Of a stretch of 64,000 bases of DNA, positions 25,501 through 33,526 are shown one piece after another; within the stretch, counting starts at the first letter, position 1; each line of letters opens with the position of its first letter. Both the position numbers and the translations under genes were made by a program. The stretch lies in NCBI RefSeq assembly GCF_013385635.1, contig NZ_JACAPR010000019.1:1-64000 (forward strand), read 5' to 3'. The notes beneath the pieces were generated by a model. The model saw only the letters and a list, made by a program, of their open reading frames with translations. It did no database searches and was not told where the DNA came from. Origin of the DNA: Pseudomonas gingeri (GTDB lineage: Bacteria; Pseudomonadota; Gammaproteobacteria; Pseudomonadales; Pseudomonadaceae).

Positions 25501-25638
25501 CTGCGCCGGCCCCTGGGTATTTCCATTATCGGCGGGTTGCTGCTCAGCCAGTTGCTGACGCTGTACACCACGCCGGTCATCTACCTGTGGCTGGACAGCG
25601 CTTCCGAGCGGCTGCGCCGGCGCAGCAAGGAGTCTTGA
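22519..25638 (+). CDS. muxC: RND efflux transporter MuxC (MdtC-like)
   Basis: This 1039-residue second RND subunit begins MNISAPFIQRPIATTLLAV. It contains TGFVVDDAIVIVENIMRH with the paired aspartates of the proton pathway and VILLIGIVKKNAIMMIDFAI near the C-terminus. A glycine run in GGFIGGGGGGGGAINSG (about residues 595-610) is a local low-complexity insertion in the periplasmic region, and the segment around PASSGKNATATPLATVSP is another extra loop. It is co-transcribed with muxB and opmB. Confidence 0.9.
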   Translation: MNISAPFIQRPIATTLLAVGLALFGLLAFLLLPVAPLPEVDFPTISVRASLPGADPNTVATSVATPLERQFGQIAGVTQMTSSSNLGSTRINLQFDLSRNIDGAARDVQAAINAARSSLPSDLSGNPTYRKVNPADSPIMIISLTSDSATPGQMYDVASTLLEQKLLQTSGVGDVTVGGGALPAVRIELNPDRLNHYGVSLEQVRGAITASNSNLPKGALAIGNQSYGIGANDMLFKPEDYAPLVVRQNNGDVVHIADLGYVHEDVEDLRNFGLSNGRPAVLLVVFKQPGANVIETVDAVKAALPFLQESIPASIRLNILLDRTTTIRASLHDVEISLLASIFLVTLVTFGFFRDWRSTLVPAIVVPLSLLGTFGAMYFLGYSLNNLSLMALTISTGFVVDDAIVIVENIMRHLERGESRLQAALAGTREVSFTVLSISVSLIAVFIPLLMMGGIVGRLFREFSITLSVAILISMLISLTVTPMLSSVLLRPKQATGMDHEYPDSSFHRFYSRTLGWVIGHPALMGLLTVLVIVFAGVLYVLVPKGFFPQEDTGRLQGSIIAPQSISYDAMQAAFSKINQTASHNPNVQTVGGFIGGGGGGGGAINSGQLFIALKPVGERQDRADQVIAQIRKALGDLPGTRLYLQSAQDITVGGRQSGAQYQYTLTADDQDSLDEWVPKVVAVLHTLAQLTDINTDQQDNSLLANIHINRDTAARLGVNIGNIDQTLYDAFGQRQVSTIYKAANQYHVVMEVAPPYWSDPQTLKSIYVPTGPASSGKNATATPLATVSPTLVPLAALSDTAIQRTAISIAHQGTFPAVTVSFNLAPGVSIGEATALVENAVAQLRMPASVLGQFAGTAQVFQSSVASEPLLIVAALLSVYIVLGILYENLMHPLTILSTLPSAGVGALIALLLTGTELSIIALVGVILLIGIVKKNAIMMIDFAITERVQHGLSAREAIHRACLIRFRPIMMTTLAAILGALPLVLGSGYGSELRRPLGISIIGGLLLSQLLTLYTTPVIYLWLDSASERLRRRSKES

Positions 25639-25641
25639 AGC

Positions 25642-27072
25642 ATGATGACGGGTCGACGTGTCCCTTGCCTGGTCCTGTTGCTCAGCTTGAGCATGAGCGG
25701 CTGCATGGTCGGGCCGGATTACCAAAAGCCACCGATCGAACTGCCGCAGGCGTTCAAGGAGGGCGCGCAATGGCAGCGGGCGGTGGCCAATCCCCAGGGC
25801 GCGCTGGACAGCCAGTGGTGGCTGGGCTATCACGATCCGATCCTCAATGACCTGATGACCCGCGCGGCCAAGGCCAACCAGTCGATTGTCGCCGCCGAGG
25901 CGGCCTATCGCCTGGCCCAGGCGCAGGTGGCTTCCAGCCGCGCGGGACTGTGGCCGACGATCACCGCCGGATTGTCCGGCTCCCGTGGGGTGGGCGGCAG
26001 TTCCGGCAGCAGCGGCAGCACTTCGGGTGTTTCCAGCGCTGGCGTCGAGCAAAGTGTCAGCGCGACCCTTGGTGCCAGTTGGGAGCCGGACCTGTGGGGC
26101 CAGGTCCGCCGCGGCATCGAGTCGAGCCAGGCCTCGGCCCAGGCGTCCGATGCGCTGCTGGCCGGGGTACGCTTGTCCATCGGCGGGAGTGTCGCCAGCA
26201 ATTATTTCGGCATCCGCCAGCTGGATATCGATATCCGCCTGCTGGAGCAGCAACAACGGATCAACCAGCAGTTGCTGGCGATGATCCAGACCGAATACAC
26301 CCAGGGCACGGCGTCCAACGACCAGTTGCTGCTGGCCCAGGACCAACTGACCAGTGTGGTTGCTGCCTTGCAGGCCGCGCAGCGTTCCCGCGAGCAATTC
26401 GAGCATGCCCTGGCGGTGCTGGTGGGGGTGGCGCCGGCGCAATTCAGCCTGGCGGCGCTGGACAGCTTTGCCTTTGCGTTGCCGCCGACACCCCTGAGCC
26501 TGCCCTCCGGGCTGTTGCAGCGGCGTCCGGATGTGGTGGCCGCCGAGCGCGCGGCCGCCGCGGCCAATGCGAAGATCGGCGTCGCCGAAGCAGCCTTCTA
26601 TCCCAATCTCGACCTGACGGCCCAGGTCGGTTACCGCGGCAGTGCCCTGGGCGGCCTGTTCTCCCTGCCGAACCGGATCTGGAGCGTCGGCCCGGCGCTG
26701 GCCGAAACCCTGTTCGACGGTGGTGCGCGCAAGGCCGCGCTGAGCGAGGCCGAGGCCAGCTACGACCAGGAGGTGGCCAACTATCGTGGCACGGTGCTGG
26801 GTGCCTTGCAGAATGTCGAAGATAACCTCTCGACGCTCAACCACCTGCAGGCCCAGGCCGACGCCTACCAGCAGATCTACCAGCGCAACCGGCAGCTGTT
26901 CGGCAGCCAGCAGGCGCAGCAGAAAGCCGGCACCGTCAGCCTGCAAGGCGTGCTGACCCAGCAGTTGATCCTGTTGCAGACCGAACAGACCCTGCGCGAT
27001 ACCCAGGGCCAGCTGACCCAGGGCAGTGTCGCGCTGATCCAGAGCCTGGGCGGCGGCTGGCAGGAGAAATGA
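25642..27072 (+). CDS. opmB: Outer-membrane efflux channel OpmB-like lipoprotein
   Basis: This 476-residue TolC/NodT-family outer-membrane factor has a lipoprotein signal (LLLSLSMSGCMVGPDYQKP, lipidated cysteine near residue 19). Two OEP repeats follow, with long helices and typical segments such as VGYRGSALGGLF and GPALAETLFDGGARKA. It starts 3 nt after muxC and completes the tripartite pump with the adaptor and two RND proteins. A serine/glycine-rich stretch (GSSGSSGSTSGVSSAG) lies in the first half. Confidence 0.88.
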   Translation: MMTGRRVPCLVLLLSLSMSGCMVGPDYQKPPIELPQAFKEGAQWQRAVANPQGALDSQWWLGYHDPILNDLMTRAAKANQSIVAAEAAYRLAQAQVASSRAGLWPTITAGLSGSRGVGGSSGSSGSTSGVSSAGVEQSVSATLGASWEPDLWGQVRRGIESSQASAQASDALLAGVRLSIGGSVASNYFGIRQLDIDIRLLEQQQRINQQLLAMIQTEYTQGTASNDQLLLAQDQLTSVVAALQAAQRSREQFEHALAVLVGVAPAQFSLAALDSFAFALPPTPLSLPSGLLQRRPDVVAAERAAAAANAKIGVAEAAFYPNLDLTAQVGYRGSALGGLFSLPNRIWSVGPALAETLFDGGARKAALSEAEASYDQEVANYRGTVLGALQNVEDNLSTLNHLQAQADAYQQIYQRNRQLFGSQQAQQKAGTVSLQGVLTQQLILLQTEQTLRDTQGQLTQGSVALIQSLGGGWQEK

Positions 27073-27146
27073 CCCTCCGGGGCAGAGGGCGTTGAGGTAA
27101 TATTGCGCCTCGAAACGGCGCCCGAACGCGCCCGACAAAGGACTGT

Positions 27147-28349
27147 ATGCCCGTCACGTCGTACTTTCGCTGGTTGCTTGTCTGCCTGGTGCCGGGACTG
27201 TTGCTCGGCTGTCAGCCCGAGCCGCCAAGGCCCCTCGACCAGCAACTCTATGTCTGGCAACGCCAGTGGCGGCCGGCCCACGAGCAGGCCCTGGCCCGGA
27301 GCCGGGCGGATTTCTCGACCCTGCGGGTGCTGGCGCTGCAGGCCCAGCCCCGGGCCGGGTGGAGCAGGGCGCTGGTCAACCTGGCGCAGCTCAAGGCCGA
27401 TGGCCGCCCGGTGATCGCGGTGGTGCGCCTGGACGGCCAGTTGCCGAGCCTCGATGCGGACATGGCGCGCACGCAGATCGCGCAACTGCTGGCCGATTGG
27501 CAGGCGGGTGGGGTGATGCCGGTCGGGCTGGAAATCGACCATGACAGCGGCAGCGCGCGCCTGCCCGGCTATAGCGACTTCCTGCTGAAGCTGCGCAGCC
27601 AGTTGCCGCCTTCGTTGAAGCTGAGCATCACCGCCTTGCCGGCCTGGCTCGACAGCCCGCAGTTGCCGGCCTTGTTGCAGGCGGTCGACAGCAGTGTGCT
27701 GCAGGTCCATGCGGTGAGCAATCCGCGACTGGGCCTGTTCAATCCCGGCCAGGCCAGGGACTGGGCCGAGCGTTGGGGAAGGATCAGCGACAAGCCGTTC
27801 TACCTGGCCCTGCCGGCCTATGGCATGGCCTTGCTGCCGGACAGCGAAGGCGCGCCCGTGGTGGAAAGCGAAACGCCGTTGAACCGGGGCGGCGAGCGCC
27901 GCGAACTGCTGGCCGATCCGCAACAACTGGCGACCCTGGTCGGGCAATTGCGCGAAAAACCGCCCGCGCACCTGGCCGGACTGATCTGGTTTCGCCTGCC
28001 GCTGCCGGGCGATCGTCGCGCCTGGAGCCTGACCACCTTGCGCGCAGTGGCGCGTGGCGAGGTCCTGGCGAGTCAGTGGCGGGTTGAACTGTCGGCGCGG
28101 GATGGCCTCTACGACATACGCCTTGACAACGTCGGCAATCTCGACCGGGCGCTACCCGAACGGATTGAACTGACGGTCGAGCAATGTGATGGCGCCGACG
28201 GACTCAATGGCTATACCTTGCAGCAAACGCCACGACATCTGGTTTTTACCCGCCGGTCCAGCGCGCGCATTGCCGCTGGCGGCCAACGCGTGCTCGGCTG
28301 GGCACGCTGTACCCGAATCGATCAAGGAGCTTGGAATGTCTACCCGTAA
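27147..28349 (+). CDS. DUF3142 lipoprotein
   Basis: This 400-residue protein has a lipoprotein signal (LVCLVPGLLLGCQPEPPRP, lipid cysteine near residue 23). Its middle part (LYVWQRQWRPAH, LEIDHDSGSARLPGYSDFL, LSITALPAWLDSP) reads like the DUF3142 family, whose function is unknown. The acidic IDHD pattern and TIM-barrel-like spacing suggest a glycosidase-like fold, but no activity should be assumed. It probably sits in an envelope leaflet facing the periplasm. The last 14 bp overlap the next gene, so the two are coupled. Confidence 0.7.
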   Translation: MPVTSYFRWLLVCLVPGLLLGCQPEPPRPLDQQLYVWQRQWRPAHEQALARSRADFSTLRVLALQAQPRAGWSRALVNLAQLKADGRPVIAVVRLDGQLPSLDADMARTQIAQLLADWQAGGVMPVGLEIDHDSGSARLPGYSDFLLKLRSQLPPSLKLSITALPAWLDSPQLPALLQAVDSSVLQVHAVSNPRLGLFNPGQARDWAERWGRISDKPFYLALPAYGMALLPDSEGAPVVESETPLNRGGERRELLADPQQLATLVGQLREKPPAHLAGLIWFRLPLPGDRRAWSLTTLRAVARGEVLASQWRVELSARDGLYDIRLDNVGNLDRALPERIELTVEQCDGADGLNGYTLQQTPRHLVFTRRSSARIAAGGQRVLGWARCTRIDQGAWNVYP

Positions 28350-30483
28350 CTGGCCCCGGCACCTGCTGTGCCTGTCCCTCAGCCTGCCGCTCGGATCGGC
28401 GCTGGCCTGCGGTCCGGACTTTCCGTTGCGGCTGCTCGACGACCGCGCACAATCCCTGGCCGAACTGCCGGAAACCAATTTCGCCTTTGAGGTGAACCGT
28501 CTCGGCCAAACCATTGCCGGTCTCAAGGCTGCCACCGATGCCACGCTGCGGCCCTACTGGGACAGCGACGACAACACCCGGCCCTACCGCGAACAGCGCG
28601 ACAAGGTCGAGGCCGGCGAGCTGCCGGAGAACCTGCGGGCCAAGGTCGTGCAGTTGCGCACGTTGCAGGACCCACAACAGGTGGAAACCCAGGGGGCGGA
28701 CCTGCCGGACGAATTGCGCCTGTATATCGCCGGCGCGGTGGCCTTCGACGCGGGCAATCAGGCCCTGGCGGCGGAGTATTTCCGCAAGGTCCTCGCGCTG
28801 CCGGCCGAGCAGCGCAAGCTGCGCAGCACCTGGGCGGCCTATTCCCTGGGGCGTGCCCTGGTGGCCTTGAGTACCGAGGCCAGTGCCGACCCCGAGGTGA
28901 CGGCGTCGGTGCTGCTGGCTCAAGCGCGCCTGGCGTTCCAGCAGGCACGTGAGTTGAGCACCGGGGATTTCAGCGATCCGCTGGAACTGGGCGTCGCCAG
29001 CCTCGGTGAAGAAGCTCGCCTGGCCAAGCTCAACGGTGATTGGGACAGTGCCGTGCAGTTGTATGCCAGCCAGAGCCGCCTGGGTTCCGGCTCCGGCTAT
29101 ACCTCGCTCAAGCAGGTGGCCACGGAGCTGGTGGCGTTGCCGGATGAACAGTTGAAGGAGCAATTGCAGCACCCGACGGTGCAGAAGCTGTTCACGGCCT
29201 ACCTGTTGAGTCGCGTCGGCTGGTTTTTCGACGAGCAACCGGCGCAGGAGCAACGCTTGACCCAATTGCTGCTGGCCAGCGTCGGCGACAGCTTCGACAA
29301 CGCCGATCGCCTGGCGGCGCTGAGTTATCAGAAGGGTGACTTTACCGCCGCCAAGGCCTATCTCGAACATGCCGGTGATGGCGGCCTGGCCTGGTGGGTG
29401 AGGGCCAAGCTGGCCTTGCGCGACGGCGACAAGGTCCAGGCGGCAGCCGCCTATGCCAAGGCCGCCGAGGCGTTCCCCAAGGACGAGGTCTGGGGGCCAC
29501 GGCGCAACGCGGACTGGTCTTTCGAGAGCGTCCAGCCCGGTTGTCGGGTCGAGGGTGAAAGCGCGATCCTGGCCCTGGATCGCGGCGACTACCTGCAGGC
29601 CTTCGACCAGCTCTATCGCAGCCAGGATATCTACTGGCCCGACGCAGCCACCGTGGCCGAGCGGGTCCTGACCCTCGATGAACTGAAGACCTATGTCGAT
29701 GCCCATGTGCCGGCACCGCCGCCGGCCACGGCGCAAGACAAGGACAACTATGTCCGGCGTCCGGTGGCCGCGCAGTTGCGTGAGCTGCTGGGACGGCGCC
29801 TGCTGCGCGAGGGGCGCTACGCCGAGGCCCCGGCCTATTTCGACAGCCCGCAACTGCAAGCCGCTGCCCAGCTCTACGGCAAGGATCGCCAGGACGCCGC
29901 ATCGCGCTGGACCGCCACCGGCCGGGCCGAGTCGCTGTACGCCGCGGCGAGCCTGGCGCGCAAGTCGGGGATGGAGATCCTCGGCTACGAGATGTCACCG
30001 GATTATCGCTGGTTGGGCGGCGGCTATAGCCTGGGCACCGTCGAGGTGAAACCGGGGCCGTTCCTGGAAGCGGCCGAGGTACAGCGCCAGCAGGGCAGCG
30101 AGGCCAAACCCAACCAGCGTTATCACTATCGCTGGATCGCCGCGGATCTGGCGAACCAGGCCGCCGACCAGTTGCCCCGCAGCAGCCAGGCCTTTGCCGC
30201 AGTGCTGTGCAAGGCCGCCGGCTGGGTCGCCGGCAGTGACGAGGAAATCCGGTACTACCAGCGTTATGTCGAGCAGGGACCCTATGTCAGCTGGGCAGCG
30301 AACTTCGGCCAGCAGTGCCAGGAGCCGAAGTTCGACAAGGCCAACAAGCGCTACCTGACCCAGCCATTGAACAGCGTGCGTTCGGCCCTGCGCCCCTACA
30401 AGGCGGTGTTGCTGGTGGCCGCCCTGGTGGCGCTGGGCGGTGTGGCGTGGCTGTGGATTCGTCGCCGCAAGGCCGCGCGGTGA
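28336..30483 (+). CDS. Periplasmic/membrane helical-repeat protein, function unknown
   Basis: This 715-residue protein has a signal peptide (MSTRNWPRHLLCLSLSLPLGSALA, then CGPDFPLRLL). A long alpha-helical body rich in alanine pairs (for example KAKLALRDGDKVQAAAAYAKA) reads as TPR-like repeats. A C-terminal membrane helix (AVLLVAALVALGGVAWLWI) precedes a basic tail (RRRKAAR). ATG 28336 is chosen over the earlier frame start because AAGGAG lies upstream and the signal peptide then starts correctly. The 14-bp overlap with the DUF3142 gene suggests joint function in the envelope. I do not recognise a specific role. Confidence 0.65.
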   Translation: MSTRNWPRHLLCLSLSLPLGSALACGPDFPLRLLDDRAQSLAELPETNFAFEVNRLGQTIAGLKAATDATLRPYWDSDDNTRPYREQRDKVEAGELPENLRAKVVQLRTLQDPQQVETQGADLPDELRLYIAGAVAFDAGNQALAAEYFRKVLALPAEQRKLRSTWAAYSLGRALVALSTEASADPEVTASVLLAQARLAFQQARELSTGDFSDPLELGVASLGEEARLAKLNGDWDSAVQLYASQSRLGSGSGYTSLKQVATELVALPDEQLKEQLQHPTVQKLFTAYLLSRVGWFFDEQPAQEQRLTQLLLASVGDSFDNADRLAALSYQKGDFTAAKAYLEHAGDGGLAWWVRAKLALRDGDKVQAAAAYAKAAEAFPKDEVWGPRRNADWSFESVQPGCRVEGESAILALDRGDYLQAFDQLYRSQDIYWPDAATVAERVLTLDELKTYVDAHVPAPPPATAQDKDNYVRRPVAAQLRELLGRRLLREGRYAEAPAYFDSPQLQAAAQLYGKDRQDAASRWTATGRAESLYAAASLARKSGMEILGYEMSPDYRWLGGGYSLGTVEVKPGPFLEAAEVQRQQGSEAKPNQRYHYRWIAADLANQAADQLPRSSQAFAAVLCKAAGWVAGSDEEIRYYQRYVEQGPYVSWAANFGQQCQEPKFDKANKRYLTQPLNSVRSALRPYKAVLLVAALVALGGVAWLWIRRRKAAR

Positions 30484-30556
30484 GGCAATCGGCTCCGGGG
30501 CGTGCTATTGCTTAAAGGTAACGCCCCGAACAGCCATCAGCCGCAGAGGTGACGAT

Positions 30557-30787
30557 ATGCCGGTTAAGCACGATTTGTTCGCAGACCTGAAATTGACCCG
30601 GGAGCAGGTCAAGGAGCGCAGGGCGCAGGACAACAAGCTCAATCAGCTGCTCAACGACTATGAAGACATCGACAAACGGGTACTGGCAGCCGAATCGGCC
30701 CTGGCGGCGGATGATGAACTGAAGAAACTCAAGGAGAAGCGCCTGCTGGTGAAGGACAAGATCGTGCGGCAACTAGCCCCTCAATAA
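30557..30787 (+). CDS. YdcH/DUF465 family small protein
   Basis: This 76-residue charged protein begins MPVKHDLFADLKLTREQ. It has two amphipathic helices with heptad-like spacing (LNQLLNDYEDIDKRVLAAE, LKKLKEKRLLVKDKI), the helical-hairpin layout of the DUF465/YdcH family. Function is unknown. ATG 30557 is preceded by AGAGGTGACG; the longer upstream frame is non-coding. Its stop codon is part of the first of three tandem 126-bp repeats, so the repeat block begins at the very end of the gene. Confidence 0.8.
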   Translation: MPVKHDLFADLKLTREQVKERRAQDNKLNQLLNDYEDIDKRVLAAESALAADDELKKLKEKRLLVKDKIVRQLAPQ

Positions 30788-31161
30788 CCCTCGAATGATC
30801 GTTCCCACGCTCCCGCGTGGGGACGCCTCACTGGACGCTCCGCGTCCGCTCTACAAGTGACGCGGAGCGTCACGGGCTGCATTCCCACGCTGAGCGTGGG
30901 AACGATCAAATAACCCTCAAATGATCGTTCCCATGCTCCCGCGTGGGAACGCCTCACTGGACGCTCCGCGTCCGCTCTACAAGTGACGTGGAGCGTCACG
31001 GGCTGCATTCCCACGCCGAGCGTGGGAACGATCAAATAACCCCCGAATGATCGTTCCCACGCTCCCGCGTGGGAACGCCTCAATGGACGCTCCGCGTCCG
31101 CTCTACAGGTGACGCGGAGCGTCACGGGCTGCATTCCCACGCCGAACGTGGGAACGATCAA
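30784..31161. repeat. Three tandem 126-bp REP-type units
   Basis: Units start at 30784, 30910 and 31036, exactly 126 bp each, with a few substitutions. Each holds outer inverted arms (GATCGTTCCCACGCT near the left, AGCGTGGGAACGATC on the right) and an inner pair (GACGCTCCGCGTC with GACGCGGAGCGTC). These are long palindromes of the Pseudomonas REP kind. The unit begins inside the YdcH stop codon. The region fills most of the 459-bp gap before the purine permease gene. Confidence 0.95.
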
Positions 31162-31246
31162 AACCTTCGACATCGGTTATCGGCGCCGACGGTGTGGCAG
31201 GTATCATGTTGCGCATGAAACTCGTAATCCTTTCAACGGAGGCTCA

Positions 31247-32230
31247 ATGCGCTCGATGATGTCGTCCACCGCCGAGGCGCCGATCAAGCCCAAGGTCATG
31301 CTGATCACCATGTTCGCGCCCGAGGCCCAGACCTGGATCGAGCGCCTGGCGCTGGATCGTGAAATCCCGGTACCGGGGCTCAGCGCGCAATACCCGAACA
31401 TCCTCTGCAACGACCGGGATACCTGCCTGCTGGTGACCGGCATGGGCCAGACGAATGCCGCGGCGTCGGTGCTGGCCCTGGCGCTGTCGACACAGTTCGA
31501 CCTGCGCCAGACCTATTTCCTGGTCGCCGGCATCGCCGGGATCAATCCGCACCGCGGCACCCTCGGCACAGCCGCCTGGGCGCGCTACCTGGTGGAGTTC
31601 GGCACCCAGTGGGGGCTAGACTCGCGGGATGCGCCGGAGCATTGGCCGACCGGCTATATCGGCATCAACACCCAGGGGCCGGACGAGAAACCGCCGCTGG
31701 ACTACCAGACCGAAGTCTTCGAACTCAATCCGGCGTTGCAGGCCAGGGCGTTCGCCTTGTCCCGGCATGTGGTGCTGAGCGAGAGCGAGGAATCGGCGGC
31801 ATGGCGGGCGAAGTACCCATGGGCGCCGGCCAACCAGCCGCCGCGGGTGACCCGTGGCGATACCGCGTCGAGCAGCACCTGGTTCTCCGGGACGCGCCTG
31901 GGCGAGCGTGCGGAAGCCTGGACCCGCTTGCTGACCGACAACCAGGGGAGCTATTTCACCACCCAGCAAGAGGACAACTCCACCTATGAAGCCCTGCTGC
32001 GAGCTTCCCGGGCCGGACGGGTGGATATCAACCGCCTGGCGGTGGTGCGGGCGGGATCGAACTTCGACCGGCCTTACCCGGGCTACAGCGACGTCGACAA
32101 CTTGCTCAAGTACGCCGAGCAGGGCGGTTTTGCCCCGGCCCTGGAAAACCTCTACCGCGCGGGCAACCCGCTGGTGCAGGCAATCACTGGCAACTGGTCG
32201 GTGTGGGAGCAGGGGGTTCCCGAGTCCTGA
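31247..32230 (+). CDS. Purine nucleoside permease (NUP) family protein
   Basis: This 327-residue protein matches the NUP family by segments such as KPKVMLITMFAPEAQTWI, LLVTGMGQTNAAASVLAL, FLVAGIAGINPHRGTLG, RGDTASSSTW and RAGSNFDRPYPG. The fold is related to purine nucleoside phosphorylases. The Candida founding member is linked to nucleoside uptake, and the bacterial role is unclear. ATG 31247 has ACGGAGG just upstream. Unlike many bacterial relatives no signal peptide is evident, so cytosolic location is likely if this start is right. It is flanked by repeat blocks on both sides. Confidence 0.75.
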   Translation: MRSMMSSTAEAPIKPKVMLITMFAPEAQTWIERLALDREIPVPGLSAQYPNILCNDRDTCLLVTGMGQTNAAASVLALALSTQFDLRQTYFLVAGIAGINPHRGTLGTAAWARYLVEFGTQWGLDSRDAPEHWPTGYIGINTQGPDEKPPLDYQTEVFELNPALQARAFALSRHVVLSESEESAAWRAKYPWAPANQPPRVTRGDTASSSTWFSGTRLGERAEAWTRLLTDNQGSYFTTQQEDNSTYEALLRASRAGRVDINRLAVVRAGSNFDRPYPGYSDVDNLLKYAEQGGFAPALENLYRAGNPLVQAITGNWSVWEQGVPES

Positions 32231-32440
32231 GCCAGCCTTTGTAGTGCTTGGGATGGCCTCTTCGCGGGCAAGCCCGCTCCCACAACAGCCATGCAGACAC
32301 AATGGAACCTTGTAGGAGCCCACTCCTGCAACAATCATGCAGACACGATGGAACCTTGAGGAGCCCACTCCTGCAACAATCATGCAGACACAATGGAACC
32401 TTGTAGGAGCTGGCTTGCCAGCGAAGGCGTCGGCAAGAGC
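32231..32440. repeat. REP sequences and three ~46-bp direct repeats
   Basis: ATGCAGACACAATGGAACCT recurs at 32291, 32337 and 32382 (with one change), spaced 46 and 45 bp, each joined to GTAGGAGCCCACTCCTGCAA-type sequence. At the left is TTCGCGGGCAAGCCCGCTCC and at the right TGTAGGAGCTGGCTTGCCAG, common Pseudomonas REP halves. The block lies between the NUP gene and the recombinase gene. Confidence 0.85.
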
Positions 32441-32452
32441 AATACAATTAAG

Positions 32453-32468
32453 CTGTATGCTTATACAG
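32453..32468 (+). promoter_or_regulatory. Consensus-like LexA (SOS) box
   Basis: CTGTATGCTTATACAG is a perfect 6+6 inverted repeat with the CTGT-N8-ACAG core and 14 of 16 positions of the LexA consensus. It is followed six bases later by TATAAT (32474-32479), a perfect -10 hexamer, so LexA would block the promoter. It stands directly before the tyrosine recombinase gene. Confidence 0.82.
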
Positions 32469-32477
32469 TGAGCTATA

Positions 32478-33458
32478 ATGGCGGCTTCTTGTTCTACCCG
32501 AGCGAAGGTCTTGTCTTATCCACCCCCGATTGCGCCCGCCGGCCGGCTGGCCGAGGTCAGCCCTCCGGTTACGCTGTACCTGGCGCGGCTGGCGCCTTCC
32601 AGTCGGCAGACCATGCGTTATGTGCTGCAGGATGCGGCGGATCGCCTGGGCCTGGACGACATACCGATCGACGAGATTGCCTGGCACCAGCTGCAACCGG
32701 CGCATATCACCGCGCTGGTGGCGGCCTTGCGTGCAGACGGTTTTGCCCCCAATACCTCGTCGCTGTACGTCAATGCCATTCGTGGGGTGATGAACCAGGC
32801 CTGGCAACAGGACCTGATCACCCCCGAGCAACTGATGAAGATCCGCGCGGTCAAGGCGGCCGGCGGTTCACGCCTGAGCCCGGGGCGCAATCTGCGGCGC
32901 ACACTGATCCGCGACCTGATGGACGTCTGCGCCGCCGATCCACGACCCCAGGGCCTGCGCGACGCGGCGATCATCGCGATTCTCTATGGCACCGGCATGC
33001 GCAAATCCGAGTCGGTGAATATCGAACTGCGCCAGGTCGATAGGGCCGAACGCAGCCTGCGGGTCACGGGCAAGGGCAACCGCGAACTGATCAAGTTCGC
33101 CCCGGCCTGGGCCTTCGACAAACTCGACACCTGGCTGAAGTTTCGCCGTGAGCAGTTGCCCGATGGCGTCGCCGACGATGACTTCCTGTTCAACCGCATT
33201 CGTCGCGGCCATCACATCACCCGTGAACGCCTGACCAAGCATGCGATCTACTTCATTGCCAAACAGCGCGGGCGGCAGGTCGGGGTCGAGATCATGCCCC
33301 ATGATTTCCGGCGTTCCTTCATCACCCGAGTGATCGAGGAGTACGACGTGTCGATTGCCCAGAAGCTGGCGCACCACGCCAATATCGCCACCACGGCGGG
33401 CTACGACATGCGTGACGACAACGAGCGACGCAATGTCACCGACCGCTTCCTGTTGTAA
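32478..33458 (+). CDS. Solitary tyrosine recombinase, probably SOS-controlled
   Basis: This integrase/XerC-like protein of about 326 residues has a SAM-like core-binding domain (residues about 25-125) and a catalytic domain with all expected residues. These are Arg175 (GTGMRKSE), Lys199 (TGKGNR), His275 and Arg278 (PHDFRRSF), His299/300 (LAHHANIATTAGYDMR) and Tyr309. No excisionase, phage genes or tRNA target is nearby, so it is not an obvious island integrase. The start is unclear: ATG 32478 overlaps the TATAAT of a LexA-box promoter and has no Shine-Dalgarno. Translation may begin at TTG 32511 or on an earlier transcript. Confidence 0.82.
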   Translation: MAASCSTRAKVLSYPPPIAPAGRLAEVSPPVTLYLARLAPSSRQTMRYVLQDAADRLGLDDIPIDEIAWHQLQPAHITALVAALRADGFAPNTSSLYVNAIRGVMNQAWQQDLITPEQLMKIRAVKAAGGSRLSPGRNLRRTLIRDLMDVCAADPRPQGLRDAAIIAILYGTGMRKSESVNIELRQVDRAERSLRVTGKGNRELIKFAPAWAFDKLDTWLKFRREQLPDGVADDDFLFNRIRRGHHITRERLTKHAIYFIAKQRGRQVGVEIMPHDFRRSFITRVIEEYDVSIAQKLAHHANIATTAGYDMRDDNERRNVTDRFLL

Positions 33459-33526
33459 CGATCCGCCGGGGCGAGCGATGTTAAGCTCTGGCGCTCCCGC
33501 AGCCCGACCACCCGAAAGGACGGAAC

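Noticed and set aside
23626..27138. Antisense open frame of 1170 codons opposite muxC/opmB
   Set aside because: It is a high-GC shadow of well-supported genes on the plus strand, with compositionally odd Q/R/H-rich sequence and no recognisable domain.
30784..31161. CRISPR-like periodicity
   Set aside because: Whole 126-bp units are repeated without variable spacers; this is a tandem REP array, and no cas genes are present.
30781..31173. 130-residue minus-strand frame with three near-identical peptide repeats
   Set aside because: It is the translation of the 126-bp REP tandem units, which are non-coding palindromes; unit length divisible by three makes the frame stay open.
32478..33458. Integrase as the marker of a genomic island attached to a tRNA
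   Set aside because: No tRNA gene, direct attachment repeats or phage genes were found near it; neighbours look like ordinary chromosomal genes.
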